Assembly (NCBI GenBank): GCA_944358455.1
Contig: CALVRE010000008.1
Location: 1 to 60,359, forward strand
DNA length: 60,359 nucleotides
Direction: 5' to 3'
Source of the DNA: an uncultured Bacilli bacterium
GTDB lineage: Bacteria; Bacillota_I; Bacilli_A; RF39; UBA660
The translations under genes were made by a program, and so were the position numbers. Shown here piece by piece: positions 15,417 to 23,541 of this stretch; the first letter of the stretch is position 1, and every line of letters begins with the position of its first letter. A model generated the notes under the pieces. The model was not told where the DNA came from. It made no database searches and saw only the letters and a program-made list of their open reading frames with translations.

Positions 15417-16103
15417 TTCATTTTTGATGAATTCTCGTAACATTTTTGTGAGCGCTCTTTTTTCGATTCTCGATACATAACTTCTGGAAATTCCTAATTC
15501 TTTGGCAATCTCTTTTTGGGTTACTTCATCTTCGTCATTGAGACCGTATCGTTTAATGATAATTTCTTTTTCTCGTTCGTTTAAAACATTGAAATATTTT
15601 TTTAATAGTTTGACACTGTCTTGTTTATGTAGATCGAGTGCGAAATCAGGTTTCGGTGTTTTTAAAATGTCTAAGAATGTTATTTCATTCCCATCTTTAT
15701 CGAAACCGATCGATTCATTGATGCTAATATTTTTGCTATTCTTTTTATCGCTTCTAAAGTACATGAGAATCTCATTTTCGATACAACGTGCACAATAAGT
15801 TGTGATTCTGGTCCCATGTTTATAAGAATAGGAATCAATTCCTTTGATAAGTCCAATCGTTCCAATGCTGATTAAGTCATCTGCATCTTCCCTGCGGTGA
15901 TCATATTTTTTGACGATATGAGCAACTAATCTTAAGTTGTGTTCAATGAGTTTATTACGAGCATCTTTATCACCAAGTCGCATTTTTTCGACATACTGAT
16001 CCTCTTCCTCTTTTGAAAGAGGATCTGGAAAGATGTTATTTGAGTATGCGGCGGTAAAGAAATGGAAATCTTGAAATAAATATTTTATAATTTTGGAAAA
16101 CAT
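15402..16103 (-). CDS. sigK: Sporulation sigma factor SigK
   Basis: A 233-residue sigma factor, close to the Bacillus SigK length. A hydrophobic N-terminal stretch (residues 1-22) matches the pro-sequence region that tethers pro-SigK to the membrane before proteolysis. Region 2 reads RNKLIEHNLRLVAHIVKKY and DLISIGTIGLIKGIDSY, and region 4 reads EKEIIIKRYGLN and KELGISRSYVSRIEKRAL. The LVAHIVKK form is SigK-like (SigE has LVVYIAKK). The gene is not interrupted. AAGGAAGTGATTT precedes the ATG. It would direct late mother-cell genes; gerE, gerM and spoIIIAH are found at 47.7-49.6 kb. Confidence 0.9.
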   Translation of the reverse strand: MFSKIIKYLFQDFHFFTAAYSNNIFPDPLSKEEEDQYVEKMRLGDKDARNKLIEHNLRLVAHIVKKYDHRREDADDLISIGTIGLIKGIDSYSYKHGTRITTYCARCIENEILMYFRSDKKNSKNISINESIGFDKDGNEITFLDILKTPKPDFALDLHKQDSVKLLKKYFNVLNEREKEIIIKRYGLNDEDEVTQKEIAKELGISRSYVSRIEKRALTKMLREFIKNEKHTN

Positions 16104-16416
16104 AAATCACTTCCTTAATTTAAATATAGTCATTTGGTTTCAATTTATGTCTATGGACAATTTATCTTTTGCTTGTTTCGTCATAGGCAAAAAATTTGGG
16201 GTTTTCATAGAAGCGGTGTTTTGAATTTTTAAAAAAATTGCAAATGGACAAATAGAATGACAACAAAGTTTGTGATGAATATGCAAGTATTTCATCTTAT
16301 AATCGTGTTTATAAATAAGTTAAAATGATGAGAATTTATCATAAAAATCGGGGTTCAAAAAGAGAATTACTTTTCTTTTTGAACAATTGCTGATATAATG
16401 AATAATAGGTGAGAAT
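16104..16416. promoter_or_regulatory. Divergent intergenic region between sigK and pyk
   Basis: This 313-base gap holds the sigK ribosome site on the minus strand. On the plus strand there is a hairpin-like AAAAAGAGAATTACTTTTCTTTTT (16359-16380) and the pyk extended -10 TGATATAAT (16391-16399) with no good -35. No gene or other repeat is seen. Confidence 0.5.
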
Positions 16417-17832
16417 ATGAATAAGACAAAGATCATTGCGACGATCGGACCAGCTAGTTCCGATAAAGAAATTTTAAGACAAATGATATTATGTGGTATG
16501 AATGTTGCTCGATTTAATTTGAGTCATGCGACTCATGAATTCTGCTTAGAAAATATGAAGAAGATTGAAGAATTGAACAAGGAACTAGATACGAATGTAG
16601 CGATTATGTTTGATACGAAGGGACCAGATATTCGCATTGGAAGATTTGATGGTGGTATGGCTTTTTTGAAGAAGAATGATAAAATTCGTATTTATACAGA
16701 AGATTTATTGGGAGATCAAACTAAGTTTTCTGTTAGTTATCCAGGAATTGTCCAGGATGTAAAAGTTGGTACCATTATTAAGTTAGATGATGGTCGTATC
16801 GAACTAGAAGTGGTCGATAAAGGTTTCGATTTTCTTCTTTGTGAAGTGTTGAACGAAGGAATGATCTCCGATCACAAAGGTGTTAATATTCCCGGAGTTC
16901 GTTTAAATATTCCTTTTCTCTCAGAAAAGGATCGAGAAGATATCAAGTTTGCATCCGAAGCAGGAGCCGATTTCTTATCTCTTTCCTTTGTTTCTAACCA
17001 TGAAGATGTTTTGGAAGTGAATGATCTTTTGATTGGTTATAACAATGATCATTTGAGTATTGTGGCGAAGATTGAAAACGAACAGGCTGTGGATGATATC
17101 GATGATATTATTCGCGTTAGTGATGCGGTTATGATTGCTCGTGGAGACTTAGGAGTAGAAGTACCAATGGAACGAGTACCAGGTATTCAAAAAATGATTA
17201 TTGCGAAATGTCATGAAGCAGGAAAAGTATGTATTGTTGCGACTGAAATGTTAGCTTCGATGGAAAATATCATCCGTCCAACACGAGCCGAAGTGAGTGA
17301 TGTTGCGAATGCAGTATTGGATGGTGTCGATAGCGTTATGTTAAGTGGTGAGACAACGGTTGGTCATTTTCCGGTTGAAACATTGGATATGATGGCCCGT
17401 ATTATTGAAAGTTCGGAAGAAGATATCAATTATTTGGATCTTTTGGATCGTACGATGCGTACGGAAAAGCAAGATGTAACGGGTTCGATTTCTTATAGTG
17501 TTGCAGAGTGCGCGAATCGCTTAAAATGTAAAGCGATTGTGGCTCCGACTAAAAGTGGTTATACTGCTCGTAAAATGAGCCGTTTCAGGCCAAGCTGTCC
17601 GATCATTGCTTTAACCCCTAATAAAAATACATTAAAAAGTTTAGCACTTAATTTTGGTGTTCATACTGTTTATATCGATGAATTAGATAGTTTCGATAAG
17701 TTGATGAAGGTAGCGGTGGAAAAAGCAAGTAAATTACTGGCTACGGAAAAAGGAGATCGTATTATTATTACTGGTGGTTATCCATTTAAATTGATCAAGT
17801 CTACCAACTTTATGAAGATAGAGGAATTATAA
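16417..17832 (+). CDS. pyk: Pyruvate kinase
   Basis: A 471-residue enzyme converting phosphoenolpyruvate and ADP to pyruvate and ATP, the last step of glycolysis. Motifs include TKIIATIGPASS at the start, MNVARFNLSH, FDTKGPDIR, the catalytic and metal-site segment IVAKIENEQAVDDID, and MIARGDLGVEVP. The allosteric C-domain is present (residues ~350-471). There is no extra phosphotransferase-like domain as in Bacillus pyk. The TAGGTGAG ribosome site is well spaced. The GH31 gene follows after 17 bases, so both are probably one transcript linking sugar release to glycolysis. Confidence 0.95.
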   Translation: MNKTKIIATIGPASSDKEILRQMILCGMNVARFNLSHATHEFCLENMKKIEELNKELDTNVAIMFDTKGPDIRIGRFDGGMAFLKKNDKIRIYTEDLLGDQTKFSVSYPGIVQDVKVGTIIKLDDGRIELEVVDKGFDFLLCEVLNEGMISDHKGVNIPGVRLNIPFLSEKDREDIKFASEAGADFLSLSFVSNHEDVLEVNDLLIGYNNDHLSIVAKIENEQAVDDIDDIIRVSDAVMIARGDLGVEVPMERVPGIQKMIIAKCHEAGKVCIVATEMLASMENIIRPTRAEVSDVANAVLDGVDSVMLSGETTVGHFPVETLDMMARIIESSEEDINYLDLLDRTMRTEKQDVTGSISYSVAECANRLKCKAIVAPTKSGYTARKMSRFRPSCPIIALTPNKNTLKSLALNFGVHTVYIDELDSFDKLMKVAVEKASKLLATEKGDRIIITGGYPFKLIKSTNFMKIEEL

Positions 17833-17849
17833 GAATAGGGGGTATACCT

Positions 17850-20261
17850 ATGTATAAATTAGGAGATCAATTTGCCTTTGATTACGAAAAGGCAAAGATG
17901 AACGAAAAAAGTGTGATACAAGGGTTAAAATATCGCATTACAATTTTAACGGAACGTTTGATTCGCTTCGAATATAGTGAAGATGGCGTTTTTGAAGATC
18001 GTCCGACGGAACTTGTTTGGTATCGTAATTTTGAAAAGCCAGAATTCCGTGTCAAAGAAGATCGTAAGTATTTGGAAGTTACGACGAAGTATTTTAAACT
18101 CTTTTATTCGAAGGAACAACGCTTTCAGGCAAGTAAATTAAATCCTACGAAGAATTTGAAAGTCGAAGTAAATGGAACGGATCGCTATTGGTATTATGGA
18201 CATCCTGAAGTTCGTAATTTAAAAGCTCCTGGTTATGCGTTCGATCAGAATAACGGCAAGCTTAGCATGGAAAAAGGATTATATTCTGTTGATGGTATTG
18301 TCAGTATTGATGATTCGAAAAGCAACATCATGGAACCAACTGGTGACATTATCAAACGCAGTGGGAAAGTAGTCGATTTATATTTGTTTGTTTATGCAAA
18401 CGATTTCGACTTATGTTTAAAAGATTATTTTGCTCTAACCGGAAGTCCTGCTTTGATCCCACGATATGCACTTGGTAATTGGTGGAGTCGAAACGAATCT
18501 TATCATGATTTAGAGTTGAAGGCCTTGATGGATGATTTTGAACGTCACGATATTCCGCTTTCTGTATTGCTGTTGAATCCGGATTGGCACTTACGTAGTT
18601 ATGGCGATAAAACCGATTTAAAGACAGGTTTCACTTGGAATAAAGAGTATTTCGAAGCACCTTACGAAATGATATCTTATCTTCATCAAAAGGGAATTCG
18701 TCTTGGTTTAAATATCAATCCAGAAGAGGGAATTTATCCTTATGAAGAATACTATGATAAGATGAAAGAATATCTACAGCCGGATGAAAAAGGAATTATT
18801 CCTTTCAATACGTATGATCCGAAATTCTTAGATGCATATTTAAAGTTGATGATTCATCCTTTGGATGCATTAGAAGTCGACTTTTTCTGGATCGATATCG
18901 AAGATAAGAAGAAAGTATATGATTTGTGGTATTTAGATCATTATCATTTCTATGATATGATGCGTAACTATAAAAGACGACCAATGGTTCTTTCTCGCAA
19001 TGCGATGAAAGCTCCTCATCGTTATCCTGTTCTTTATTCGGGAAAAACAGTTGTCAGTTGGGATACCTTAAAATTAATTATGTTAAACAATGCTAATGCA
19101 GCTAATATGGGTGTTAGTTTTTGGTCTCATGATATTGGTGGTTATCACGAAGGTGTCGAAGATAATGAACTTTATATTCGTTTTGTTCAGTTAGGTGTTT
19201 TTAGTCCTATTTTAAAATTTGGTAGTGAAAAAGGAAAATACTATAAACGTGAACCATGGCGTTGGAGTGTGAAAACTTACGGAATCGTAAAAGATTATTT
19301 ACAACTACGTCATCGTATGATTCCTTATTTATATGCGGAAGCTTATAAGTACTATAAAAATGGAACGCCTATTATGACACCTATTTATTATAAATTTCCG
19401 GAAATGTACGATGATGTGAACTATCGTAATGAATATTATTTTGGTAGTGAGCTCTTTGTAGCACCTATTATTAATAAGAAAGATTATGTCATGAATCGTG
19501 CGATTCACAAATTCTTTATTCCGGAAGGAACTTGGTACGATTTTGTGACTGGGAAGAAATTTCCTGGTGGAAAAAATTATGTTTCTTTCTTCAAGGATCA
19601 AGATTACCCAGTATTCGCTAAGTCAGGAGCTATCCTTCCATTTGGAAGAAATGAAAACTTGAATGATACGACACCACCTACGGATATGGAAATTCACATT
19701 TTCCCAGGAAGAAACAATACGTACTACCTTTATGAAGATGATGGGTTAAGTGATCTTTATAAAAAGGGATTTTATTTGCTATCTTCGATCGATTATAACT
19801 ATTTACCAAATAATTACACAGTGATTATTCGTGCTTTAGAAGGAAAAAGTGGTATTGTTCCAGCTAGAAGAAACTATAAAATTCGTTTCCGTAATACGAA
19901 GAAAGCAAACGATGTAATTTGCTACGTAAATGATAATCAAGTAGAATCGAATTCTTATGTCGATGGTGCTGATTTCATCGTCGAAGTAAACGATGTTCCA
20001 TCAATTGGCCAACTTACCATCAATTGTAAAGGAAAAGATATTGAAATTGATGCGGTTCGTTTGATAAACGATGAAATTGAATCGATTATTTCCGATCTGG
20101 AATTAGAGACTGAGATGAAAGAGAAAATCGATGCTATTATCTTTAGTGATCTTACGATTAAAAAGAAACGTATTGCGATTCGAAAACTAGGAAATCATGG
20201 TCTTGGACGAAAATTTGTTAAATTATTCTTAAAATTATTAGAATATATTAATGAAGTATAA
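17850..20261 (+). CDS. Glycoside hydrolase family 31 (alpha-glucosidase-like)
   Basis: An 803-residue enzyme with an N-terminal beta domain (~1-200), then a TIM-barrel core. The nucleophile is likely the Asp in FFWIDIEDKK (~residue 350) and the acid/base the Asp in FWSHDIGGYHEG (~residue 430); C-terminal beta domains follow. No signal peptide is present, so it acts in the cytoplasm on imported alpha-linked glycosides. GH31 includes alpha-glucosidases and alpha-xylosidases, and the specificity cannot be set here. The last ~70 residues are a helical tail (ELETEMKEKIDAI). It follows pyk and precedes a terminator. Confidence 0.88.
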   Translation: MYKLGDQFAFDYEKAKMNEKSVIQGLKYRITILTERLIRFEYSEDGVFEDRPTELVWYRNFEKPEFRVKEDRKYLEVTTKYFKLFYSKEQRFQASKLNPTKNLKVEVNGTDRYWYYGHPEVRNLKAPGYAFDQNNGKLSMEKGLYSVDGIVSIDDSKSNIMEPTGDIIKRSGKVVDLYLFVYANDFDLCLKDYFALTGSPALIPRYALGNWWSRNESYHDLELKALMDDFERHDIPLSVLLLNPDWHLRSYGDKTDLKTGFTWNKEYFEAPYEMISYLHQKGIRLGLNINPEEGIYPYEEYYDKMKEYLQPDEKGIIPFNTYDPKFLDAYLKLMIHPLDALEVDFFWIDIEDKKKVYDLWYLDHYHFYDMMRNYKRRPMVLSRNAMKAPHRYPVLYSGKTVVSWDTLKLIMLNNANAANMGVSFWSHDIGGYHEGVEDNELYIRFVQLGVFSPILKFGSEKGKYYKREPWRWSVKTYGIVKDYLQLRHRMIPYLYAEAYKYYKNGTPIMTPIYYKFPEMYDDVNYRNEYYFGSELFVAPIINKKDYVMNRAIHKFFIPEGTWYDFVTGKKFPGGKNYVSFFKDQDYPVFAKSGAILPFGRNENLNDTTPPTDMEIHIFPGRNNTYYLYEDDGLSDLYKKGFYLLSSIDYNYLPNNYTVIIRALEGKSGIVPARRNYKIRFRNTKKANDVICYVNDNQVESNSYVDGADFIVEVNDVPSIGQLTINCKGKDIEIDAVRLINDEIESIISDLELETEMKEKIDAIIFSDLTIKKKRIAIRKLGNHGLGRKFVKLFLKLLEYINEV

Positions 20262-20290
20262 AGACGAAGCGTATTTCTTCGTCTTTTTTC
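20261..20290 (+). terminator. Terminator of pyk-GH31
   Basis: The stem AAGACGAAG / CTTCGTCTT is followed by Ts. Confidence 0.85.
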
Positions 20291-20371
20291 GAATATATTA
20301 AACTGTACTTTTGTATTTTCTCTTGACAATAATTGTCAAAAAAGGTACATTAAAAGTAAGAAAGGAGTGAA

Positions 20372-21634
20372 ATGATGTTTTGCGGTGAATGTGGAACCAA
20401 AAACAAAAAAGGTAGTCTATTTTGTGCGGAATGTGGAGCTCGTTTAGAGGGATCCGAAGTAGAAGCGACGGAAGAAAAAGAAGAAGTAGAGGAAAGGAAA
20501 GAAAGTAAGCCTAAAAAGCCAATGTCAAAAAAACGGAAACTTGCCATTTTAGCGATTGTTTTAGTAGTTGCGATTTTAGGAATTGGATATAAACTTGGAA
20601 GTGATGCAACAAGTCCAAAGGCGATTGCTAAAAAATATATTACAGCTTTAGCAGATTCAGACTGGGATTATTTATATCAATATATTGGTATCGAAGGTGA
20701 TAATACATTTGCTTCTAAGGACATTTTTAAAGATTTAATGTCTGAAAACAATGCAGGTACTGAAATTGCCAATTTCAAAATAAAAGATGTCACTTATAGC
20801 AGTGGAAATTTGAATGCCGAAGTCGACTTTGTATATACGACTAAAAATAACAGTTCTGAACAGAATGGAACCGTTTATCTAACCAAACAAAAAGATAAAA
20901 AGTATCTGTTCTTCGATGATTGGAAAATTTCTAACTTCAACAAATCATCGATGGTTGTGGAGGATTATGAGATTAAAGTGTTAAAAGATTCGGTTGTCAC
21001 TTATGCAGGAGTCGAAGTTGATGCAAAATATAAAGATGCGAATAAGTCAAACGAACAATATGATGTTTATCTTTTGCCACAAGTATTCATGACGAGTACA
21101 ACTTTAAAAGTAGTGCTTGCTAGTGGCCTAGAAGTAGAAGATACCGTTTCGCCAAGTTCTTACTATACAAGTTATACGTTGAGCTTTGATGAAGATAGTT
21201 TATCAGAAGCAGAAAAGACGAAGATTACAAATCAAGTAAAAGAAGATTTGACGTTACTTTATACGAAAGCGATTGCCAATACCCCTTTTGCCGATTTCCA
21301 AAGTGAATTTGCAAAAGATGGTCTTGATTTAACAGCTTTACAAAATGATTATCAAGAATTGGTCACGGATTTAGCGGATGCTTATAATGTGTTGACAAGT
21401 ATTAATTTTACTGGTGCAGTAATCAATGATGTTGAACTTACATCAGCTGGTAATTTAGAAATCGATATGCGCGTTAATTATGATTATACGGTTTCTTATA
21501 CAAGCTGGAATGATGAAGTATCAACCCATAGTGATTCGGATTACAATTATGTGACAGTAGTTCTTAATTATGATAATGGATCATACTATTTGGTAGGAGT
21601 AGATGATCTTATGACTTATTTTTCTAGATATTAA
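20372..21634 (+). CDS. Zinc-ribbon membrane-anchored protein (TcaA-like layout)
   Basis: A 420-residue protein. The N-terminal zinc ribbon is CGECGTKNKKGSLFCAEC (two CxxC). An acidic/basic linker with many E and K follows, then a single TM helix at ~residues 55-75 (LAILAIVLVVAILGIGY) and a long extracellular part. That part begins with an NTF2-like segment (KAIAKKYITALADSDWDYLYQYIG) and has a second repeat-like half. The topology matches TcaA/YvbJ-type proteins linked to envelope stress and antibiotic response, but function is not proven. The next gene has its own zinc ribbon and is close behind. Confidence 0.75.
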   Translation: MMFCGECGTKNKKGSLFCAECGARLEGSEVEATEEKEEVEERKESKPKKPMSKKRKLAILAIVLVVAILGIGYKLGSDATSPKAIAKKYITALADSDWDYLYQYIGIEGDNTFASKDIFKDLMSENNAGTEIANFKIKDVTYSSGNLNAEVDFVYTTKNNSSEQNGTVYLTKQKDKKYLFFDDWKISNFNKSSMVVEDYEIKVLKDSVVTYAGVEVDAKYKDANKSNEQYDVYLLPQVFMTSTTLKVVLASGLEVEDTVSPSSYYTSYTLSFDEDSLSEAEKTKITNQVKEDLTLLYTKAIANTPFADFQSEFAKDGLDLTALQNDYQELVTDLADAYNVLTSINFTGAVINDVELTSAGNLEIDMRVNYDYTVSYTSWNDEVSTHSDSDYNYVTVVLNYDNGSYYLVGVDDLMTYFSRY

Positions 21635-21651
21635 AAAGAGGAGTGAAAAAA

Positions 21652-22356
21652 ATGGCAAAATTTTGTACAAAATGTGGGAAAGAATTAGTCGATGGAAAAT
21701 GTCTTGACTGTGGAAAAGAAAGCCCCAAAAAAGAAGTAGTAGAAACAAAGAAAGGCTTTGATTTCAATGAATGTGTAAATAATTACATCGAAGCTTTAAA
21801 AGGAATGTTTACAAAACCGATCGATACGGTTAAAAAGTTTTCAAAAGCGAAATATTTTACACTAGGCATGATTGCTTTAATCATTAGTTGTATTGTAACA
21901 GGTATTTTCATTTATTGTTTGTTAAATGAAATAACAGGTTCTCTTGGCGTATTATCACTTGCAATCCCTACAGGAGATCTACCATTTATGCGTGTCTTCT
22001 TATATGGTGTATTATTCAGCGTTGTTCAATATGCAGTATTAGGATTTATGATCTATTTATTAGCTGCAAAACTATTTAAAGATAATATTGATATCAAATC
22101 ATGTTTTGCTTTAGTAGGCGTATGTTCTATCTTTACGACTGTTACAACTTTAGTAGGATTAATTTGTATCTATTTATCTATGACTGTAATGTTGATTGTT
22201 CTTGTACTAGCAAGTCTTCTTAACTTATTATACTTATATCATGGACTTGTCGAAGTAACGAAAGTGGATAAGAATCGCATTGCTTATGTTTTAGTAGGAG
22301 CTCAAGCAGTTGCAAGCTTTATCGTTCTTTACGTTTTACCTAAATTACTATCTTAG
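21652..22356 (+). CDS. Zinc-ribbon YIP1-like multi-pass membrane protein
   Basis: A 234-residue protein with an N-terminal zinc ribbon (CTKCGKELVDGKCLDC) and about five TM helices from residue ~75 onward, resembling YIP1-domain proteins. The ATG at 21652 is chosen over the GTG at 21643 because GAGGAG is correctly spaced. It probably forms an operon with the upstream zinc-ribbon protein, and the pair may act together at the membrane. The function is unknown. Confidence 0.7.
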   Translation: MAKFCTKCGKELVDGKCLDCGKESPKKEVVETKKGFDFNECVNNYIEALKGMFTKPIDTVKKFSKAKYFTLGMIALIISCIVTGIFIYCLLNEITGSLGVLSLAIPTGDLPFMRVFLYGVLFSVVQYAVLGFMIYLLAAKLFKDNIDIKSCFALVGVCSIFTTVTTLVGLICIYLSMTVMLIVLVLASLLNLLYLYHGLVEVTKVDKNRIAYVLVGAQAVASFIVLYVLPKLLS

Positions 22357-22365
22357 TAAATATGG

Positions 22366-22393
22366 AAAAGGGATTGATTTCATCCCTTTTTTC
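22366..22393 (+). terminator. Terminator of the zinc-ribbon operon
   Basis: The stem AAAGGGAT / ATCCCTTT is followed by Ts. The -35 of the leuS leader promoter lies inside this hairpin. Confidence 0.8.
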
Positions 22394-22620
22394 GTTTATA
22401 ATAGTAATAGTTTTTGAAAGGCAATGAAAAAGAGTAGTAGTTATTTTCTCGTTATTAGAGACAAAGTGGTTGGTGAAAACTTTGATCGAGGAGTAATGAA
22501 CTCACTTTGGAGTCCTCGTACGAGCGTATATCTGCGTTAAAGATTTGAGAGCATAAGTATTATGAATTAAGGTGGTACCGCGAGATTTCGTCCTTAACTG
22601 ATAATACTTTTTTTGTCAAT
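22374..22620 (+). promoter_or_regulatory. Promoter and leucine T-box leader
   Basis: The promoter TTGATT (22374-22379), 17 bases, TATAAT (22397-22402) starts a ~210-base leader. The T-box AGGTGGTACCGCG lies at 22570-22582. The likely specifier is CTC (Leu) at 22501-22503, in the context GAA-CTC-ACTTTGGAG, the same layout as the thrS leader. AAGTATTAT / ATAATACTT with a T run makes the terminator. Uncharged tRNA-Leu should favour antitermination and raise expression of the three downstream genes including leuS. Confidence 0.88.
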
Positions 22621-22629
22621 GGAGGAATT

Positions 22630-22986
22630 ATGGAAGAATTGGTTTTGTATGTATTATGTTTTTTATTGGTCTATTTGATTTATGTTTGTTTGATTGTTTT
22701 ACGAAAGAAAAAATTAAACAAATATCGTACGAGTACGGAAGTACGTTACTTAGAAGGTAGGTATAAGATCGATGTCGATCGTATGAATTTAAAGAAATTG
22801 GCCAATACGATGGCATTAGCAAATGCTTTTATTATTGCAAATGTCGTAACGATTATCGGTTTTATCGATCATCTCATCTTAAAGTTATGCGTAGGTTTTG
22901 TCGTATTGATCCCGATGATTTTGATTGTCTATCATCTACTAGGAAAACACTATCAGAAGAAGTATGGAAAGAAGGATCGTACATAA
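22630..22986 (+). CDS. Small membrane protein of unknown function in the leuS operon
   Basis: A 118-residue protein with an N-terminal TM helix (residues 5-24), a basic middle segment (KKKLNKYRTSTEVRYLEGRY) and two further TM helices (~60-105). No domain is recognised. It is the first gene after the leucine T-box and so should rise on leucine starvation. Its end nearly abuts the next gene. Confidence 0.6.
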   Translation: MEELVLYVLCFLLVYLIYVCLIVLRKKKLNKYRTSTEVRYLEGRYKIDVDRMNLKKLANTMALANAFIIANVVTIIGFIDHLILKLCVGFVVLIPMILIVYHLLGKHYQKKYGKKDRT

Positions 22987-22987
22987 A

Positions 22988-23530
22988 ATGAAGTGGAGTG
23001 AAACAGGTCTTGTATTTACTAGCGAATGTGTTGATACTTTTGAAATTACCGCTCCAAAAGTAAAGAGATTATGGCGCGATACTGGAAAAGGAGTACCATC
23101 GAAAGAAGAAATCGCGAATTATTTACGAAAGAATGCATCACATGAAGAAATTTTTCGCTTTTTCTGTAATTATTATAAAATTCCTTATCAGTCGAGAGAA
23201 GAGTTTGGTAATCATGGACAATATATGTTTTATTTAGCTTATCAATTGATTCAAAGAGGAATTTTAGTGGCAGAAAAAGTACCTGATGTATATCAAGGAT
23301 TTTTCTATGTTCCAGATCGATTAAGTTCGATCGATGAAAATCTTGCCCGCCAAATTTATCCTTATTTAGAAATTTTCGAAAAATTTTCTAAATTTACGAT
23401 CGTTTCGTTTAAAGGAGAGGAAGCAATCAAACAGGGACAATATCAAAAACATTCTTTTGAAGAATTGACAAAGATGATTAGAAGAAAAGCTGAGATCGAA
23501 GAAGAGGAAGAATTTAAGTTTTATAGATAG
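22988..23530 (+). CDS. Conserved hypothetical protein in the leuS operon
   Basis: A 180-residue soluble protein beginning MKWSETGLVFTSEC, with a C-terminal acidic stretch (EIEEEEEFKF). No motif is recognised. The ATG at 22988 is chosen because it starts right after the stop of the previous gene; a start at 22964 would overlap by 23 bases. It lies 11 bases before leuS and is under the same T-box. Confidence 0.55.
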   Translation: MKWSETGLVFTSECVDTFEITAPKVKRLWRDTGKGVPSKEEIANYLRKNASHEEIFRFFCNYYKIPYQSREEFGNHGQYMFYLAYQLIQRGILVAEKVPDVYQGFFYVPDRLSSIDENLARQIYPYLEIFEKFSKFTIVSFKGEEAIKQGQYQKHSFEELTKMIRRKAEIEEEEEFKFYR

Positions 23531-23541
23531 GAGAAAGAATT

